50,940 nucleotides of DNA, taken from assembly GCA_019313695.1 (NCBI GenBank), contig JAFDAS010000031.1, positions 1 through 50,940 on the forward strand. Direction: 5' to 3'. The DNA is from Deltaproteobacteria bacterium. GTDB taxonomy: Bacteria; Desulfobacterota; Syntrophia; Syntrophales; UBA2210. A model generated the notes under the pieces. It ran no database searches and had not been told where the DNA came from. It saw only the letters and a program-made list of their open reading frames with translations. The translations under genes were made by a program, and so were the position numbers. Shown here piece by piece: positions 1-8,405 of this stretch (positions are counted from its first letter, which is position 1; the number at the start of each line of letters is the position of its first letter).

Positions 1-258
1 GGCTACCAATACAGATAATCCTTGACGGGGGAACGAAACTGTGAAATCATAAACATAACGTAACATACTATTATCAATAGATAAAACAGATTATGTTACG
101 TATAGGTAGGTGAATGATGCAAAACAAAAACCACCTTGTGAGCCGAAAGGAACCATTGGCGGAGCGGGGTTTGTGTCTCTCCACTCCCTAAAAATAGCAG
201 ATCATCAGGACTCCCCCCGGACTCGATCCGGGATCTACCGCAGTGACGACTTTTCGCC
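1..258. other. Non-coding left edge with inverted repeats
   Basis: I see no convincing gene here. A 9-bp inverted repeat, CGTAACATA at 59-67 and TATGTTACG at 92-100, encloses an AT-rich loop and could form a hairpin. At about 205-245 there is a CCGGACTCGATCCGG palindrome of the kind found in REP-like intergenic repeats. Short open frames on both strands lack a ribosome binding site and recognisable composition. The region lies downstream of the minus-strand flavoprotein gene. Confidence 0.5.
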
Positions 259-990
259 TTACATGGCGAGGAATTTACCCTCTTTGATGCATCTGTCCCA
301 GAATTCATTTGATCCCTTCAGAAACGCTTCTTTTGGCAGATAATCCCGGGCAACGTCGTCGAGAACCTGTGTGGACAGTGTGCCCTTTTCCACGAGTTCT
401 CTTCCGGCGCGGCGCGCGGCCTCTTTTATCTCTTCTATCGGTTCGGCGAGGATTTCCTGCAGGGCGAGGATGTAACTTGACGGACGCACGACCGCGCCCA
501 CAAAACGGGACTGCATGTTGCGGCATATGCGTTCCATGTGATCGATGAGCCCGTCGAAATTGTCCCGCTCATAGAAGCCGCATACGCTGAGCAGAACGAC
601 ATCAGGTGGATTTTCTCCGTGTCTTCTTGGATGGCGGTAGTGCCCATCCACAAATTCGAAATGGGGGTCGGCGAGGATCATCATACGATCCATAAATGTC
701 TTTGTCTGGGCGGTCATTCCGTCCACGTAAAGAGGGGTTCCTATTACGACACAGTCGGCCTGACGCACCCTTTCCGCAAGTTCCGGCATATCATCCTTGT
801 GAACGCATACACCGGGGGTTTTCACCCAGCAGTTGAAGCAGCCGAGGCAGTAGTTTATCTTTTTCTTCTGCAAAAAAACCGTTTCCACCTCCGCGCCTGC
901 CTCCCGGGCCCCTTCCAGGAGATTTTCCAGCAGTATATGGGTCATCCCCTTTTTCATGTTCGGACTTCCGTTCACCGCGAATATCTTCAT
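259..990 (-). CDS. Flavodoxin-fold iron-sulfur flavoprotein (Isf / NADPH-dependent FMN reductase family)
   Basis: This 243-residue protein starts with the flavodoxin-like segment MKIFAVNGSPNMKKGMT, where the GSPN-type loop binds FMN phosphate. It carries the compact cysteine cluster C48-x2-C51-x2-C54-x7-C62, which matches the 4Fe-4S motif of archaeal and clostridial iron-sulfur flavoproteins. GTPLYVDGMTAQTKTFMDR is the typical second flavin-loop region. The start at 990 is chosen because AAAGGAGG lies just upstream; a longer open frame extends into the upstream gene but has no such site. A cytosolic electron-transfer or stress-reductase role is likely, partner unknown. It lies 38 bp after the SemiSWEET gene and may share its transcript. 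Confidence 0.8.
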   Translation of the reverse strand: MKIFAVNGSPNMKKGMTHILLENLLEGAREAGAEVETVFLQKKKINYCLGCFNCWVKTPGVCVHKDDMPELAERVRQADCVVIGTPLYVDGMTAQTKTFMDRMMILADPHFEFVDGHYRHPRRHGENPPDVVLLSVCGFYERDNFDGLIDHMERICRNMQSRFVGAVVRPSSYILALQEILAEPIEEIKEAARRAGRELVEKGTLSTQVLDDVARDYLPKEAFLKGSNEFWDRCIKEGKFLAM

Positions 991-1028
991 CTGTTGCCTC
1001 CTTTTGTGTGTGCCTCCTAATGAACATC

Positions 1029-1283
1029 TCACCCGTGTCTTATTTTCATGATTATGATGTAGAGTGTAATGCTGACACCTACCGCGTTCCCCGCTATTAC
1101 CGGGATCGAATGTATCAGCAGACCGTAGATAAACCACAGGAAAAGGCCGGTTGCCAGCACCGAAAATGCACCCAGTGACAGATCGGATGTCTTCTTCGTG
1201 CGGTATATCTTGACAACCTGAGGCGTCATGGATACCGAGCATATAAACGCCGCCGAAAATCCGATTATCTCAGTTATACTCAT
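1029..1283 (-). CDS. SemiSWEET / PQ-loop sugar transporter
   Basis: An 84-residue protein with three hydrophobic helices and the PQ motif at residues 21-22 (SVSMTPQVVKIYRTK), the hallmark of the triple-helix-bundle SemiSWEET family, which dimerises to transport small sugars. The length is exactly that of bacterial SemiSWEETs. Its ATG overlaps the stop of the upstream mannose-1-phosphate guanylyltransferase gene (ATGA at 1280-1283), so the two are probably translationally coupled. The pairing suggests a link with mannose or nucleotide-sugar metabolism, but the substrate cannot be read from the sequence. Confidence 0.85.
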   Translation of the reverse strand: MSITEIIGFSAAFICSVSMTPQVVKIYRTKKTSDLSLGAFSVLATGLFLWFIYGLLIHSIPVIAGNAVGVSITLYIIIMKIRHG

Positions 1284-2350
1284 AGATATTCCTTCATGTC
1301 TTTTTTTTCGAGGCGTCCCGCAACCTTTCGGACATCCTGTGAAGACCCCCTCTTGCAGATGAGGAGCGAATCCTCTGTCTCCACTACAATAAGATCTTTC
1401 ACTCCGATCAGCGCCACCATCTTTTCAGGGCTGTATATGAGAGAATTCGAGGTGTCAAAGCTTATGATATTCCCTCTCGTCGCGTTGCCCGCCTCGTCCT
1501 TATCCAGGACATCCCACAGTGCGTCCCAGCTTCCTATGTCATTCCACCCGAAATCTCCCTCTAACATGAATACATCGCGTGTCTTTTCCATCACGCCGTA
1601 ATCTATGGAAACCGATTTTATATCCCGATAGATTTCAGAAAGAATCTCTTCCTCATTTTTTGTGCCGATGGATTCTTCTATCATCAGAAGCCCCTCGTAC
1701 AGGTCGGGGATCAGTCTTTTTATCGCGTCTAATATAGCGGATGTCTTCCATATGAACATCCCGCTGTTCCAGAAAAACCCTCCATCTTTGAAAAACGTCT
1801 CCGCGGTTGCCGGGTCCGGTTTCTCGCGGAACGACCGTACTTCATATATCCCGGTTTCTCCTATGGTATCGGCAAGCTCGCCCTTCTCCATGTATCCATA
1901 TCCCGTCTCGGGCCATTCGGGTTTTATGCCTATGGTGACGAGACAATCACCTCTTTTCGCCATCTCGCGAGCGGTAGTGAGTGAGGTGAGGAAGCTCTTC
2001 GTATCCGCGATGAGATGATCGGAGGGAAGCACGAACATGACGGCGTCGGGATTTCTCTTTCTTATGTGTATCGCGGCAAGGCCGATACATGGCGCGGTGT
2101 TTCTTCCCACCGGTTCAATCAGTATATTTTCGGCCGGAAGTTCGGGAAGTTGTTTTCTGATTTCATCAGAATGGCTCGCGCCGGTGACAATCAGGACATT
2201 GTCTTTTCCCACGAGGGGGGTTATCCTGTCCACTGTGTACTGTATGATGCTCTTCTCGCCTGTAATATTCAGCAGATGTTTCGGTTTCTTTTCTCTGCTC
2301 AGGGGCCAGAACCTGGTTCCCTTTCCTCCCGCCATGATTACCGCATACAT
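1280..2350 (-). CDS. manC: Mannose-1-phosphate guanylyltransferase
   Basis: A 356-residue nucleotidyltransferase that makes GDP-mannose from mannose-1-phosphate and GTP. The N-terminal signature GGKGTRFWPLSREKKPKHLL (residues 8-27) fits the GDP-mannose pyrophosphorylase family, and DFGWNDIGSWDALW is the family's conserved sugar-binding segment. It is the short form: it ends after the left-handed helix region and lacks the C-terminal cupin isomerase domain of bifunctional enzymes. The product would feed exopolysaccharide or lipopolysaccharide synthesis. It is the first gene of a minus-strand run and overlaps the SemiSWEET gene by 4 bp. Confidence 0.92.
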   Translation of the reverse strand: MYAVIMAGGKGTRFWPLSREKKPKHLLNITGEKSIIQYTVDRITPLVGKDNVLIVTGASHSDEIRKQLPELPAENILIEPVGRNTAPCIGLAAIHIRKRNPDAVMFVLPSDHLIADTKSFLTSLTTAREMAKRGDCLVTIGIKPEWPETGYGYMEKGELADTIGETGIYEVRSFREKPDPATAETFFKDGGFFWNSGMFIWKTSAILDAIKRLIPDLYEGLLMIEESIGTKNEEEILSEIYRDIKSVSIDYGVMEKTRDVFMLEGDFGWNDIGSWDALWDVLDKDEAGNATRGNIISFDTSNSLIYSPEKMVALIGVKDLIVVETEDSLLICKRGSSQDVRKVAGRLEKKDMKEYL

Positions 2351-2574
2351 ATTGTACTCCTCCTGAGGTGGCCTCTGGAGTCCAGGCCGGCCAATTTAAA
2401 CCCTTTCACTTGATATGTCTTAATTTTATCTTTATTTTGTCATATTGATATAGTATTATTATCGATATCAGTGTCAAGATTTATTTCTAAGGTGAGAAAG
2501 ATTTGATAAAAAAAGTGTGTACACCACTTTTGCAGGAACTTTACAACTAAGGGACTAACAGTCTTTTTTGACGC

Positions 2575-2747
2575 AACATTGATGGATTTGTGAAAAGTCT
2601 GTCATTCCCGCGCAGGCGGGAATCCACAGAGCACTAAGTACTTGAAAACACTGGATTCCCGTTTTCACGGGAATGACAAGCCCGACGAGTCGGGAGTGCA
2701 TATTTCGACTTGTGCATATGTTGACTTTTTACGAGTCCATCAACATT
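2575..2747. mobile_element. MITE-like element, copy 1, with flanking direct repeats
   Basis: The element proper is 2581-2741 (161 bp). Its ends are imperfect inverted repeats: GATGGATTTGTGAAAAGTC on the left and GACTTTTTACGAGTCCATC on the right. It is flanked by the direct repeat AACATT (2575-2580 and 2742-2747), the mark of a 6-bp target duplication. Inside lie nested palindromes: a GTCATTCC...GGAATCC hairpin, its mirrored partner CTGGATTCC...GGAATGAC, and CCCGACGAGTCGGG at 2681-2694. It has no coding capacity, so any movement would need a transposase encoded elsewhere. Copies 2 and 3 are at 18773 and 8412. Confidence 0.75.
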
Positions 2748-2888
2748 GCATGAGAAGATTGCCGTTAACTGCCAATAAATGTTAAAATATTGGCATCTGT
2801 CGAAATGGCAAATCTTTATTTTTGGCACAAGATATCGATATCATAGATAACCGATTGTAATATTGAGTTAATTTCAATCCAAAGTGGA

Positions 2889-2905
2889 TGGCATGTTTTA
2901 TGCTT
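2889..2905 (+). promoter_or_regulatory. Candidate sigma-54 promoter for the adh-scp2-aor operon
   Basis: The sequence TGGCATGTTTTATGCTT has GG at 2890-2891 and GC at 2902-2903, exactly ten bases apart, as required for a -24/-12 promoter. It matches TGGCACG-N4-TTGCA/T at most positions and lies about 53 bp before the dehydrogenase start. No matching enhancer or activator gene is adjacent, so this is a motif-only call. Confidence 0.45.
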
Positions 2906-2957
2906 CTCTATTTTGGGGTGTGTTCTACAAAATTTTATAAGTAAGGAGGGGGGAGGT

Positions 2958-4151
2958 ATGAAATATCCGGATATTGAGTTTGATCCTTTTTTTACCTGGT
3001 ACAACAGGCCGAGGATTATGTACGCCCCCGGAGTAAGATCCGAGGTGGGGTTCGAGATGGGGGAGCTGGGCGGAACGAAAGCGGTGATATATACCGACAA
3101 AGGTCTCGTCAATGCCGGGGTCTCCGAAATGGTGGCCGAGGCAGTCAGGGATTCGGACCTCGAACTGGTCGGCATATTCGATGACATCGTCCAGGACGCG
3201 AGGATCGATATCATCAACAGGGGGGCCGAGTTCTACCGCAAATGCGGCGCCGACTGCCTGATCGTCGTTGGCGGGGGAAGCGTCATGGATACCGCCAAGG
3301 CGGTTAATATCATGGTAGGTGGGGGGCACGACGACTTCCAGCCATTAGCAGACCAGGGCGCCCTCTGGGAAGGCGCCAAGCCTCTACCACCGCATATCGT
3401 GTTTCCGACGACCGCTGGAACCGGCAGTGAGATAACCAATGCCCTGGTGGTCCTGGACGTGGAAAACGAAATAAAGATCGGCGTTTCTCATCCCTATAAC
3501 GCGGACATAGCGATGCTGGATCCGGAACTCACAGTGGCTCTTCCGCCAAAAATCACCGCCTTTACGGGAATGGACGCGCTTACCCATGCCGTTGAGGGGG
3601 TAACATCCACCGCGGCGGAACCGATGGGGGACGCCATGGGTCTTCACGCCATCAGGCTTATCTTCAAGTATCTCCCCATAGCCGTCAAGGATCCCGAAAA
3701 CATAGAGGCCAGGGGACATATGCTTATAGCAAGCTCGCTGGCGGCGCTGTGTTTCGGCAATACCATGACGGGGGCGGTACACGCCACAGCCCATGCCCTT
3801 GGAGGAAAATACGGGATTCCACACGGCCTCGCAAACGGCATCATGCTTGACATTGTCATGGACTTCAATGTGGAGGAAGTCCCGCTCCGGTTTCTCATGG
3901 TTGCCGATGCCATGGGCATCGATGTCAGCGGGAAAGACCCGGTAGAGGCAGGCAGGGAAGCTGTCCAGGCCGTGAGAGATCTTAAGGCGGATATCGGCCT
4001 GACAGACACGCTGAAAGACTTTGACATTCCCGAAGACAGGGAAAAACTCATGCCGCTGGTGGAACAGGCAGCCTCTGACTCACAGGCCAGTTACAATCCT
4101 CGATACCTCGAGGAGGAAGACATCCTAAATCTTTACTTGCAGGCATTTTAA
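2958..4151 (+). CDS. Iron-containing (group III) alcohol dehydrogenase
   Basis: A 397-residue cytosolic enzyme expected to interconvert alcohols and aldehydes with NAD(P). The dinucleotide motif GGGSVMDTAK is at 105-114 and PTTAGTGSE at 150-158. Metal ligands can be read as D206 and H210 (GMDALTHAVEG) and H275 and H289 (HATAHALGGKYGIPHG), with the 14-residue spacing of FucO-type enzymes. The ATG at 2958 follows AAGGAGGGGGGAGG; an upstream in-frame start has no such site. It leads an operon with an SCP2 protein and an AOR, suggesting alcohol to aldehyde to acid conversion or the reverse. The physiological substrate is unknown. Confidence 0.9.
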   Translation: MKYPDIEFDPFFTWYNRPRIMYAPGVRSEVGFEMGELGGTKAVIYTDKGLVNAGVSEMVAEAVRDSDLELVGIFDDIVQDARIDIINRGAEFYRKCGADCLIVVGGGSVMDTAKAVNIMVGGGHDDFQPLADQGALWEGAKPLPPHIVFPTTAGTGSEITNALVVLDVENEIKIGVSHPYNADIAMLDPELTVALPPKITAFTGMDALTHAVEGVTSTAAEPMGDAMGLHAIRLIFKYLPIAVKDPENIEARGHMLIASSLAALCFGNTMTGAVHATAHALGGKYGIPHGLANGIMLDIVMDFNVEEVPLRFLMVADAMGIDVSGKDPVEAGREAVQAVRDLKADIGLTDTLKDFDIPEDREKLMPLVEQAASDSQASYNPRYLEEEDILNLYLQAF

Positions 4152-4179
4152 CAAAAACTTTTTAAAAAAGGAGGACAAC

Positions 4180-4596
4180 ATGGAATTCTGGAAAGATGAA
4201 AATGAACCAATCGAGGCGTTTTTAAAGATGTTTGATGAATGTGCCAAAATTGAAGATATTGCCGCGGGCCTGAAGAAGGTCAATCAGCTTATATGGTTCG
4301 ATTATACGCAGGATGGGCCCAACTGCTCCTTCTGGGTGGACTGCCGGGGAGGGGAGATTAAGGCCGGCCAGGGCAAGCCGGATGAGGAGCCGAATTTGAC
4401 CATGAGTCTTTCCGTCGATGACGCCCACCGCGCCTGGTCCAATAAGCTAAACCCAGTGATGGCCATCACCCGGAGAAAGATAAAGGTGAAGGGTTCCGCC
4501 ACGGGGCTTCTCAAGCTTGTACCCAAATCGAAAAAGACGGCCGAAGTTTATGTTCAAGTCCTGAGAGACATGGGCAAAGAGGATATAATCTTATAA
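4180..4596 (+). CDS. SCP2 sterol-binding domain protein
   Basis: A 138-residue single-domain protein resembling the SCP2 sterol-transfer family: a beta-sheet with the segment LTMSLSVDDAHRAWSNKLNPVMAITRRKIKVKGS, in which the central 'G-x-IKVKG' strand and the final helix are typical. SCP2 domains bind acyl chains or other hydrophobic ligands in a tunnel. It sits 28 bp after the alcohol dehydrogenase and 27 bp before AOR with its own AAAGGAGG site, so it probably serves the same pathway, perhaps holding a hydrophobic aldehyde or acyl group. That role is inference. Confidence 0.8.
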   Translation: MEFWKDENEPIEAFLKMFDECAKIEDIAAGLKKVNQLIWFDYTQDGPNCSFWVDCRGGEIKAGQGKPDEEPNLTMSLSVDDAHRAWSNKLNPVMAITRRKIKVKGSATGLLKLVPKSKKTAEVYVQVLRDMGKEDIIL

Positions 4597-4623
4597 AGCG
4601 GATATCCGTATGAGGTAAATGAT

Positions 4624-6492
4624 ATGAAGGGAAATACGGGAAAGATAATAGATGTCGATCTTACCGCCGGCAAGGTTAAGGTAGATGAGCTTCCGGAGGA
4701 ATATTACGGGAAGTATATCGGCGGAAGCGGCCTGGCGGCGAAGCTTTTCTGGGAGCGGGGAAATTTTGATGCCGAGCCCCTCTCCCCGGAAGCTATGCTC
4801 ATCTTCATGAACGGTCCCTTCGCGGGATTGAAACTGTCCGGAGTCAGCAGACACAGCACGGCCGGTCGCTCTCCTCTGACCGGGGGGTGGGGTGATTCCT
4901 CCTGCGGCGGATACCTGGCGCCTGAGCTCAGATACGCCGGTTACGACGGCATTGCTATTACAGGCAGGGCCGAAAAACCTTCGATGCTCCTCATCGAGGA
5001 TGACAGGATAGAGATTCTCGATGCCGGAGAGTACTGGGGCAAAGAAACGGCCGAGGTAAACAGGGCCTTGAAGGAGAAATACGGCAAGGCCTACCGGACA
5101 CTGGTCATAGGTCCCGCCGGGGAAAACCTGGTAAAATACTCCATTATCCTGAACGAAGGCCATCATGCCACCGGACGCGCGGGGTTCGGCGCTGTTATGG
5201 GTTCCAAAAACCTCAAGGCAATCGTTGTAAAGGCAGGCAAGAAGGAAATGACATTTGCGGACCCTGAAAAGGTCGAGGAACTGAGGAAGGAACTCAACCT
5301 GAAGATCAAGGAAGCGCTGACTTCAAACGTTCTGCATGAGAACGGCACCGCAGCCAATCTGATGGGAGGCATGTTCGTCGGCGATGTTCCCATCAGAAAC
5401 TGGACCTCTAATTTCTGGGAAGAAGCGTCTGAGGATTTGACGGGAAGCACGCTTACGGAGACATACCTGACGAAACGGAGTTCATGCGCCTTTTGCTCAA
5501 TTGCGTGCAAACGGGTCGTGGAGGTAAAAGAGGGACCGTGGGCTGTGCCGGAAGGACCGGGGCCGGAGTATGAAACCATCGTATCTTTCGGCACACTGAT
5601 AGGTTCTATCGATCTTGCCGCCACGTGCAAGGCCGGTCGTATCTGCAACGATCTGGGAATCGACACCATCTCCGCGGGCGGCACTATTGCCTGGGCGATG
5701 GAGGCATTTGAGCGTGGAGATCTCACGCTGGAGGATACCGGAGGCATAGAGCTCAAGTGGGGCGATATGGACACCGTAATCAACAAAGTTGTCCCTATGA
5801 TAGCGGCAAAGGAAGGGAAACTGGGTGCGCTTCTCGCCGAGGGGAGTGTTTCCGCGGCCGGGAAGATCGGAAAAGGCTCGATTGATTACACGGTCCAGTG
5901 CAAGGGTCTCGAAGCGCCCATGCACGACCCGAGAGGAGGCGGTCACGGTCTTGCGCTTACGTATGCCATGGGCGCCAGGGGAGCATGCCACGTGGCCGAA
6001 CCCATGTTGCACGCTGAAATGGGCTCACGCTACTACCCCGAGATCGGGTTTGAATACGAGCTTGAGCCGATGACCGACAAGGAAAAACCGGAAGCCGCGG
6101 TAGACATAGTAGCCATCGGCAGTATTGAGAACAGCGCGTGTTTCTGCCAGTTTGCCGATGCCGAGGTTTCGATACCCGAATGGCTGGACCTCTTTAATGC
6201 CGTTCCCGGGTATAACTGGGACATCGATGAGATGATGCGCACGGGGAGAAGGATCTTCTATCTGAAGCGGCTTATCAATCACCGTTTCGGGCGCACGGCC
6301 GATGATGACAAGCTTACAAAGAGGATGCTGGAACCGGCGCGTGACGGCGAACCGGAGGGAGTCGAGATCAATTTCGATGGAATGAAGCAGCGGTTTTATG
6401 AACTCATGAAGATCGATCCGGTAAAAGCGATACCCGTAAAGGAAGTGCTTGAAGAATACGGAATGGGTGAAGAAGCTGCCGTCGTCTGGTAG
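4624..6492 (+). CDS. aor: Aldehyde:ferredoxin oxidoreductase (tungsten AOR family)
   Basis: A 622-residue protein of normal AOR length, expected to oxidise aldehydes to carboxylic acids with ferredoxin, or run in reverse. The 4Fe-4S cysteines are C288, C291 and C295 (CAFCSIAC), with the fourth from C506 or C508 (SACFCQF). The N-terminal pterin-binding domain contains GGSGLAAKLFWE and SRHSTAGRSPLTGGWGDSS; the MHDPRG segment at 433-438 belongs to the cofactor region. It closes an operon with an iron alcohol dehydrogenase and an SCP2 protein and is followed by a strong terminator. Tungsten rather than molybdenum is inferred from the family. Confidence 0.94.
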   Translation: MKGNTGKIIDVDLTAGKVKVDELPEEYYGKYIGGSGLAAKLFWERGNFDAEPLSPEAMLIFMNGPFAGLKLSGVSRHSTAGRSPLTGGWGDSSCGGYLAPELRYAGYDGIAITGRAEKPSMLLIEDDRIEILDAGEYWGKETAEVNRALKEKYGKAYRTLVIGPAGENLVKYSIILNEGHHATGRAGFGAVMGSKNLKAIVVKAGKKEMTFADPEKVEELRKELNLKIKEALTSNVLHENGTAANLMGGMFVGDVPIRNWTSNFWEEASEDLTGSTLTETYLTKRSSCAFCSIACKRVVEVKEGPWAVPEGPGPEYETIVSFGTLIGSIDLAATCKAGRICNDLGIDTISAGGTIAWAMEAFERGDLTLEDTGGIELKWGDMDTVINKVVPMIAAKEGKLGALLAEGSVSAAGKIGKGSIDYTVQCKGLEAPMHDPRGGGHGLALTYAMGARGACHVAEPMLHAEMGSRYYPEIGFEYELEPMTDKEKPEAAVDIVAIGSIENSACFCQFADAEVSIPEWLDLFNAVPGYNWDIDEMMRTGRRIFYLKRLINHRFGRTADDDKLTKRMLEPARDGEPEGVEINFDGMKQRFYELMKIDPVKAIPVKEVLEEYGMGEEAAVVW

Positions 6493-6513
6493 ATCAATCT
6501 TTATATTTGTCTA

Positions 6514-6555
6514 AAGAAGGCCCGGTCCGGGAACAGGATCGGGCCTTCTTCTTAT
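6514..6555 (+). terminator. Rho-independent terminator after AOR
   Basis: AAGAAGGCCCGGTCC (6514-6528) pairs with GGATCGGGCCTTCTT (6536-6550) across a 7-base loop, with one G-T pair. The 3' arm ends in TTCTTCTT. It lies 22 bp after the AOR stop. Confidence 0.85.
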
Positions 6556-6686
6556 CAAGGCCCTGATTTACATGCACTGCATAGCCATTATTTGAAGAAG
6601 CGGGAGAATGGGGACCCATTAAATAGAAATTGAGAACTTGACAATGTCAGGATGAATAATTAAATATCAGGGTACTGGAGGAAGAA

Positions 6687-7019
6687 ATGACTGTAAAAGA
6701 ATTGCTGGAACATGCCGAGAAATTTGAGGTAGATACCTACAAGCTGTCCCGGAATTTCAGAGAAACTCACATTTCATTCACCGGGGCCCCCGAAAAGCAT
6801 CCATATGCGGATGACAAGATCATACTTATCTCTGATCCATTCAGTACGAATATATCCTATTATGAATTTGCCTCCGCCGATATCGCAGGGGTGGAAGAGC
6901 TGCCCAATCTGGTTACCGTGGAGGGGACGTCTGTAAAGATGTGTCGTGTGTGGGTAAGAAAGGGGAGTATAGGGGTGAGGTCGACACCCTTTGTTGTCGA
7001 GGATACCGCTCGTCAGTAG
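6687..7019 (+). CDS. Conserved-looking small protein of unknown function
   Basis: A 110-residue soluble protein beginning MTVKELLEHAEKFEVD, with a good site (GGAGGAAGA) before the ATG. It has no membrane segment or cysteine cluster; the only cysteine is in KMCRVWVRKGSIGVR. I recall similar short proteins in Desulfobacterota being labelled inorganic pyrophosphatase Ppa, but I cannot point to a family I or II pyrophosphatase motif, so I give no function. It stands alone between the AOR terminator and a repeat-rich intergenic region, suggesting its own transcript. Confidence 0.7.
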   Translation: MTVKELLEHAEKFEVDTYKLSRNFRETHISFTGAPEKHPYADDKIILISDPFSTNISYYEFASADIAGVEELPNLVTVEGTSVKMCRVWVRKGSIGVRSTPFVVEDTARQ

Positions 7020-7030
7020 TCAGTCTGAAG

Positions 7031-7048
7031 TCCCGATTCAAATCGGGA
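7031..7048. repeat. TCCCGATT/AATCGGGA hairpin
   Basis: A perfect 8-bp inverted repeat with a 2-base loop (TCCCGATTCAAATCGGGA). It belongs to a set of five CCCGA/TCGGG hairpins in the window (2681, 7031, 7414, 8482, 11811). The surrounding 7020-7150 stretch also holds scattered repeats of AGGCTGAAG and CTTCAGCC. It may act as a weak terminator between converging genes. Confidence 0.5.
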
Positions 7049-7178
7049 AAGACTATTAGGCTGAAGGTAGATAGGCTAAGGCTGTTAGGTTTGTAACTAA
7101 ATGTCTTCAGCCTACAGCCTGAATAACCTGATTAGACAGACTTCAGCCCACGGCATACCCACCTGAGTAGTTACACAA

Positions 7179-8243
7179 TTACTTGCCATACTGTTCGGAT
7201 ATCCAGGAATGGTATTCATTATTCTTCACGCGTTGCACCCATTCGCTGTTTTCCAGATACCAGGATATGGTCTTTCTTATCCCCGATTCGAATGATTCCT
7301 TTGGCGACCAGTTCAATTCGTTCTGCAGTTTTGTGAAATCAATGGCGTATCTCCTGTCGTGCCCGGGCCTGTCCTTGACGAACGTGATGAGATTCCTTCT
7401 GGGGCCGTTTTTGCCCCGATGAATCGGGGTTATTTCATCCAATATATCGCACACCATCTCGACGATGACGATGTTTTCCATCTCCATATTCCCGCCGATG
7501 TTATATGTTTCGCCCCTTCTGCCCGATTTCATGATGTTCCATATTGCGTCACAGTGGTCTTCCACATACAGCCAGTCTCTCACATTCCTGCCGTCGCCAT
7601 AGACAGGCAGCTTTTCGCCCTCTTTCGCGTTCAGTGTTATCAGGGGGATCAATTTTTCAGGAAACTGGTATGGGCCGTAGTTATTTGAGCAGTTGGAGAT
7701 AGTCGCGGGAAGTCCATAAGTTTTTCCGTAGGCCCTTACAAGGTGATCCGAAGAGGCCTTTGACGCGGAGTAGGGACTGTTGGGCTGGTATGATGTGGTC
7801 TCCTTGAACAATCCCTCTTTACCGAGACTTCCGTATACTTCATCCGTGCTTATGTGATGAAAGAGGATAAAATCCCCGTCGTGTGAGCGGGCAGCCTCCA
7901 GCAGATTAAAGGTGCCGACAATATTTGTGTATATGAAGGCCCCGGGATCCTTTATTGATCTGTCCACGTGCGATTCGGCGGCGAAGTGGCAGACCGCGTC
8001 TATCTTGTACCGGGAAAATATGTCTTCCATGAGTCCAGGATCGCAGATATCTGCCCTTTCAAATATGTATCTGTCCGGGTAGTCCTTTTCTATTTCCTCC
8101 AGATTATCCGGGTTTCCCGCATAGGTGAGCTTGTCTACATTTATGATCCTCCCTGTAAAATCATCTTGCCTGAGAAGATAATGTATGAAATTGCTGCCTA
8201 TGAAACCGCACCCGCCTGTCACCATAAGGTTTTTTATTTCCAT
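7179..8243 (-). CDS. rmlB: dTDP-glucose 4,6-dehydratase
   Basis: A 354-residue extended short-chain dehydrogenase that converts dTDP-glucose to dTDP-4-keto-6-deoxyglucose, the first committed step to rhamnose and related sugars. The NAD motif TGGCGFIGSNF is near the N-terminus; STDEVYGSLG carries the catalytic Asp-Glu pair and YSASKASSDHL the YxxxK pair; LITFVKDRPGHDRRYAID is a family signature. The ATG at 8243 is preferred because GAGGAAACAA precedes it; an ATG four codons upstream has no clear site. No other rml gene is nearby. A perfect CCCCGATGAATCGGGG palindrome (7414-7429) lies inside the coding sequence. Confidence 0.94.
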   Translation of the reverse strand: MEIKNLMVTGGCGFIGSNFIHYLLRQDDFTGRIINVDKLTYAGNPDNLEEIEKDYPDRYIFERADICDPGLMEDIFSRYKIDAVCHFAAESHVDRSIKDPGAFIYTNIVGTFNLLEAARSHDGDFILFHHISTDEVYGSLGKEGLFKETTSYQPNSPYSASKASSDHLVRAYGKTYGLPATISNCSNNYGPYQFPEKLIPLITLNAKEGEKLPVYGDGRNVRDWLYVEDHCDAIWNIMKSGRRGETYNIGGNMEMENIVIVEMVCDILDEITPIHRGKNGPRRNLITFVKDRPGHDRRYAIDFTKLQNELNWSPKESFESGIRKTISWYLENSEWVQRVKNNEYHSWISEQYGK

Positions 8244-8306
8244 TTGTTTCCTCATCCGATTTCAAATTTACCCGGTATGATTACATCAATTACAAATGGA
8301 CTGTCA

Positions 8307-8335
8307 ATCAAAATACCGAACATCAAAATACCGAA
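8307..8335. repeat. Perfect 14-bp tandem duplication
   Basis: ATCAAAATACCGAA occurs at 8307-8320 and again at 8322-8335, separated by one C. It lies upstream of rmlB on the minus strand; it may be a paired binding site or a slippage product. Confidence 0.8.
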
Positions 8336-8405
8336 ATCTAACGGTCTCTTTCTCGCCTTCCTTCTTCGTTGCTTGACATGTCATATTTATTTTCTTATGC
8401 TCATA

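Larger units (their letters stand above)
2351..2957. other. Long divergent intergenic region
   Basis: This region separates the minus-strand manC operon from the plus-strand alcohol dehydrogenase/AOR operon. It is AT-rich at both ends and holds a MITE-like element (2581-2741) and a candidate sigma-54 promoter (2889-2905). GATATC/ATCGATATC-rich stretches occur near 2460 and 2830. I find no credible coding frame. Confidence 0.7.

Noticed and set aside
2634-2828. A 64-codon minus-strand open frame
   Set aside because: It runs through MITE copy 1 and its palindromes; the residues merely translate the repeat.
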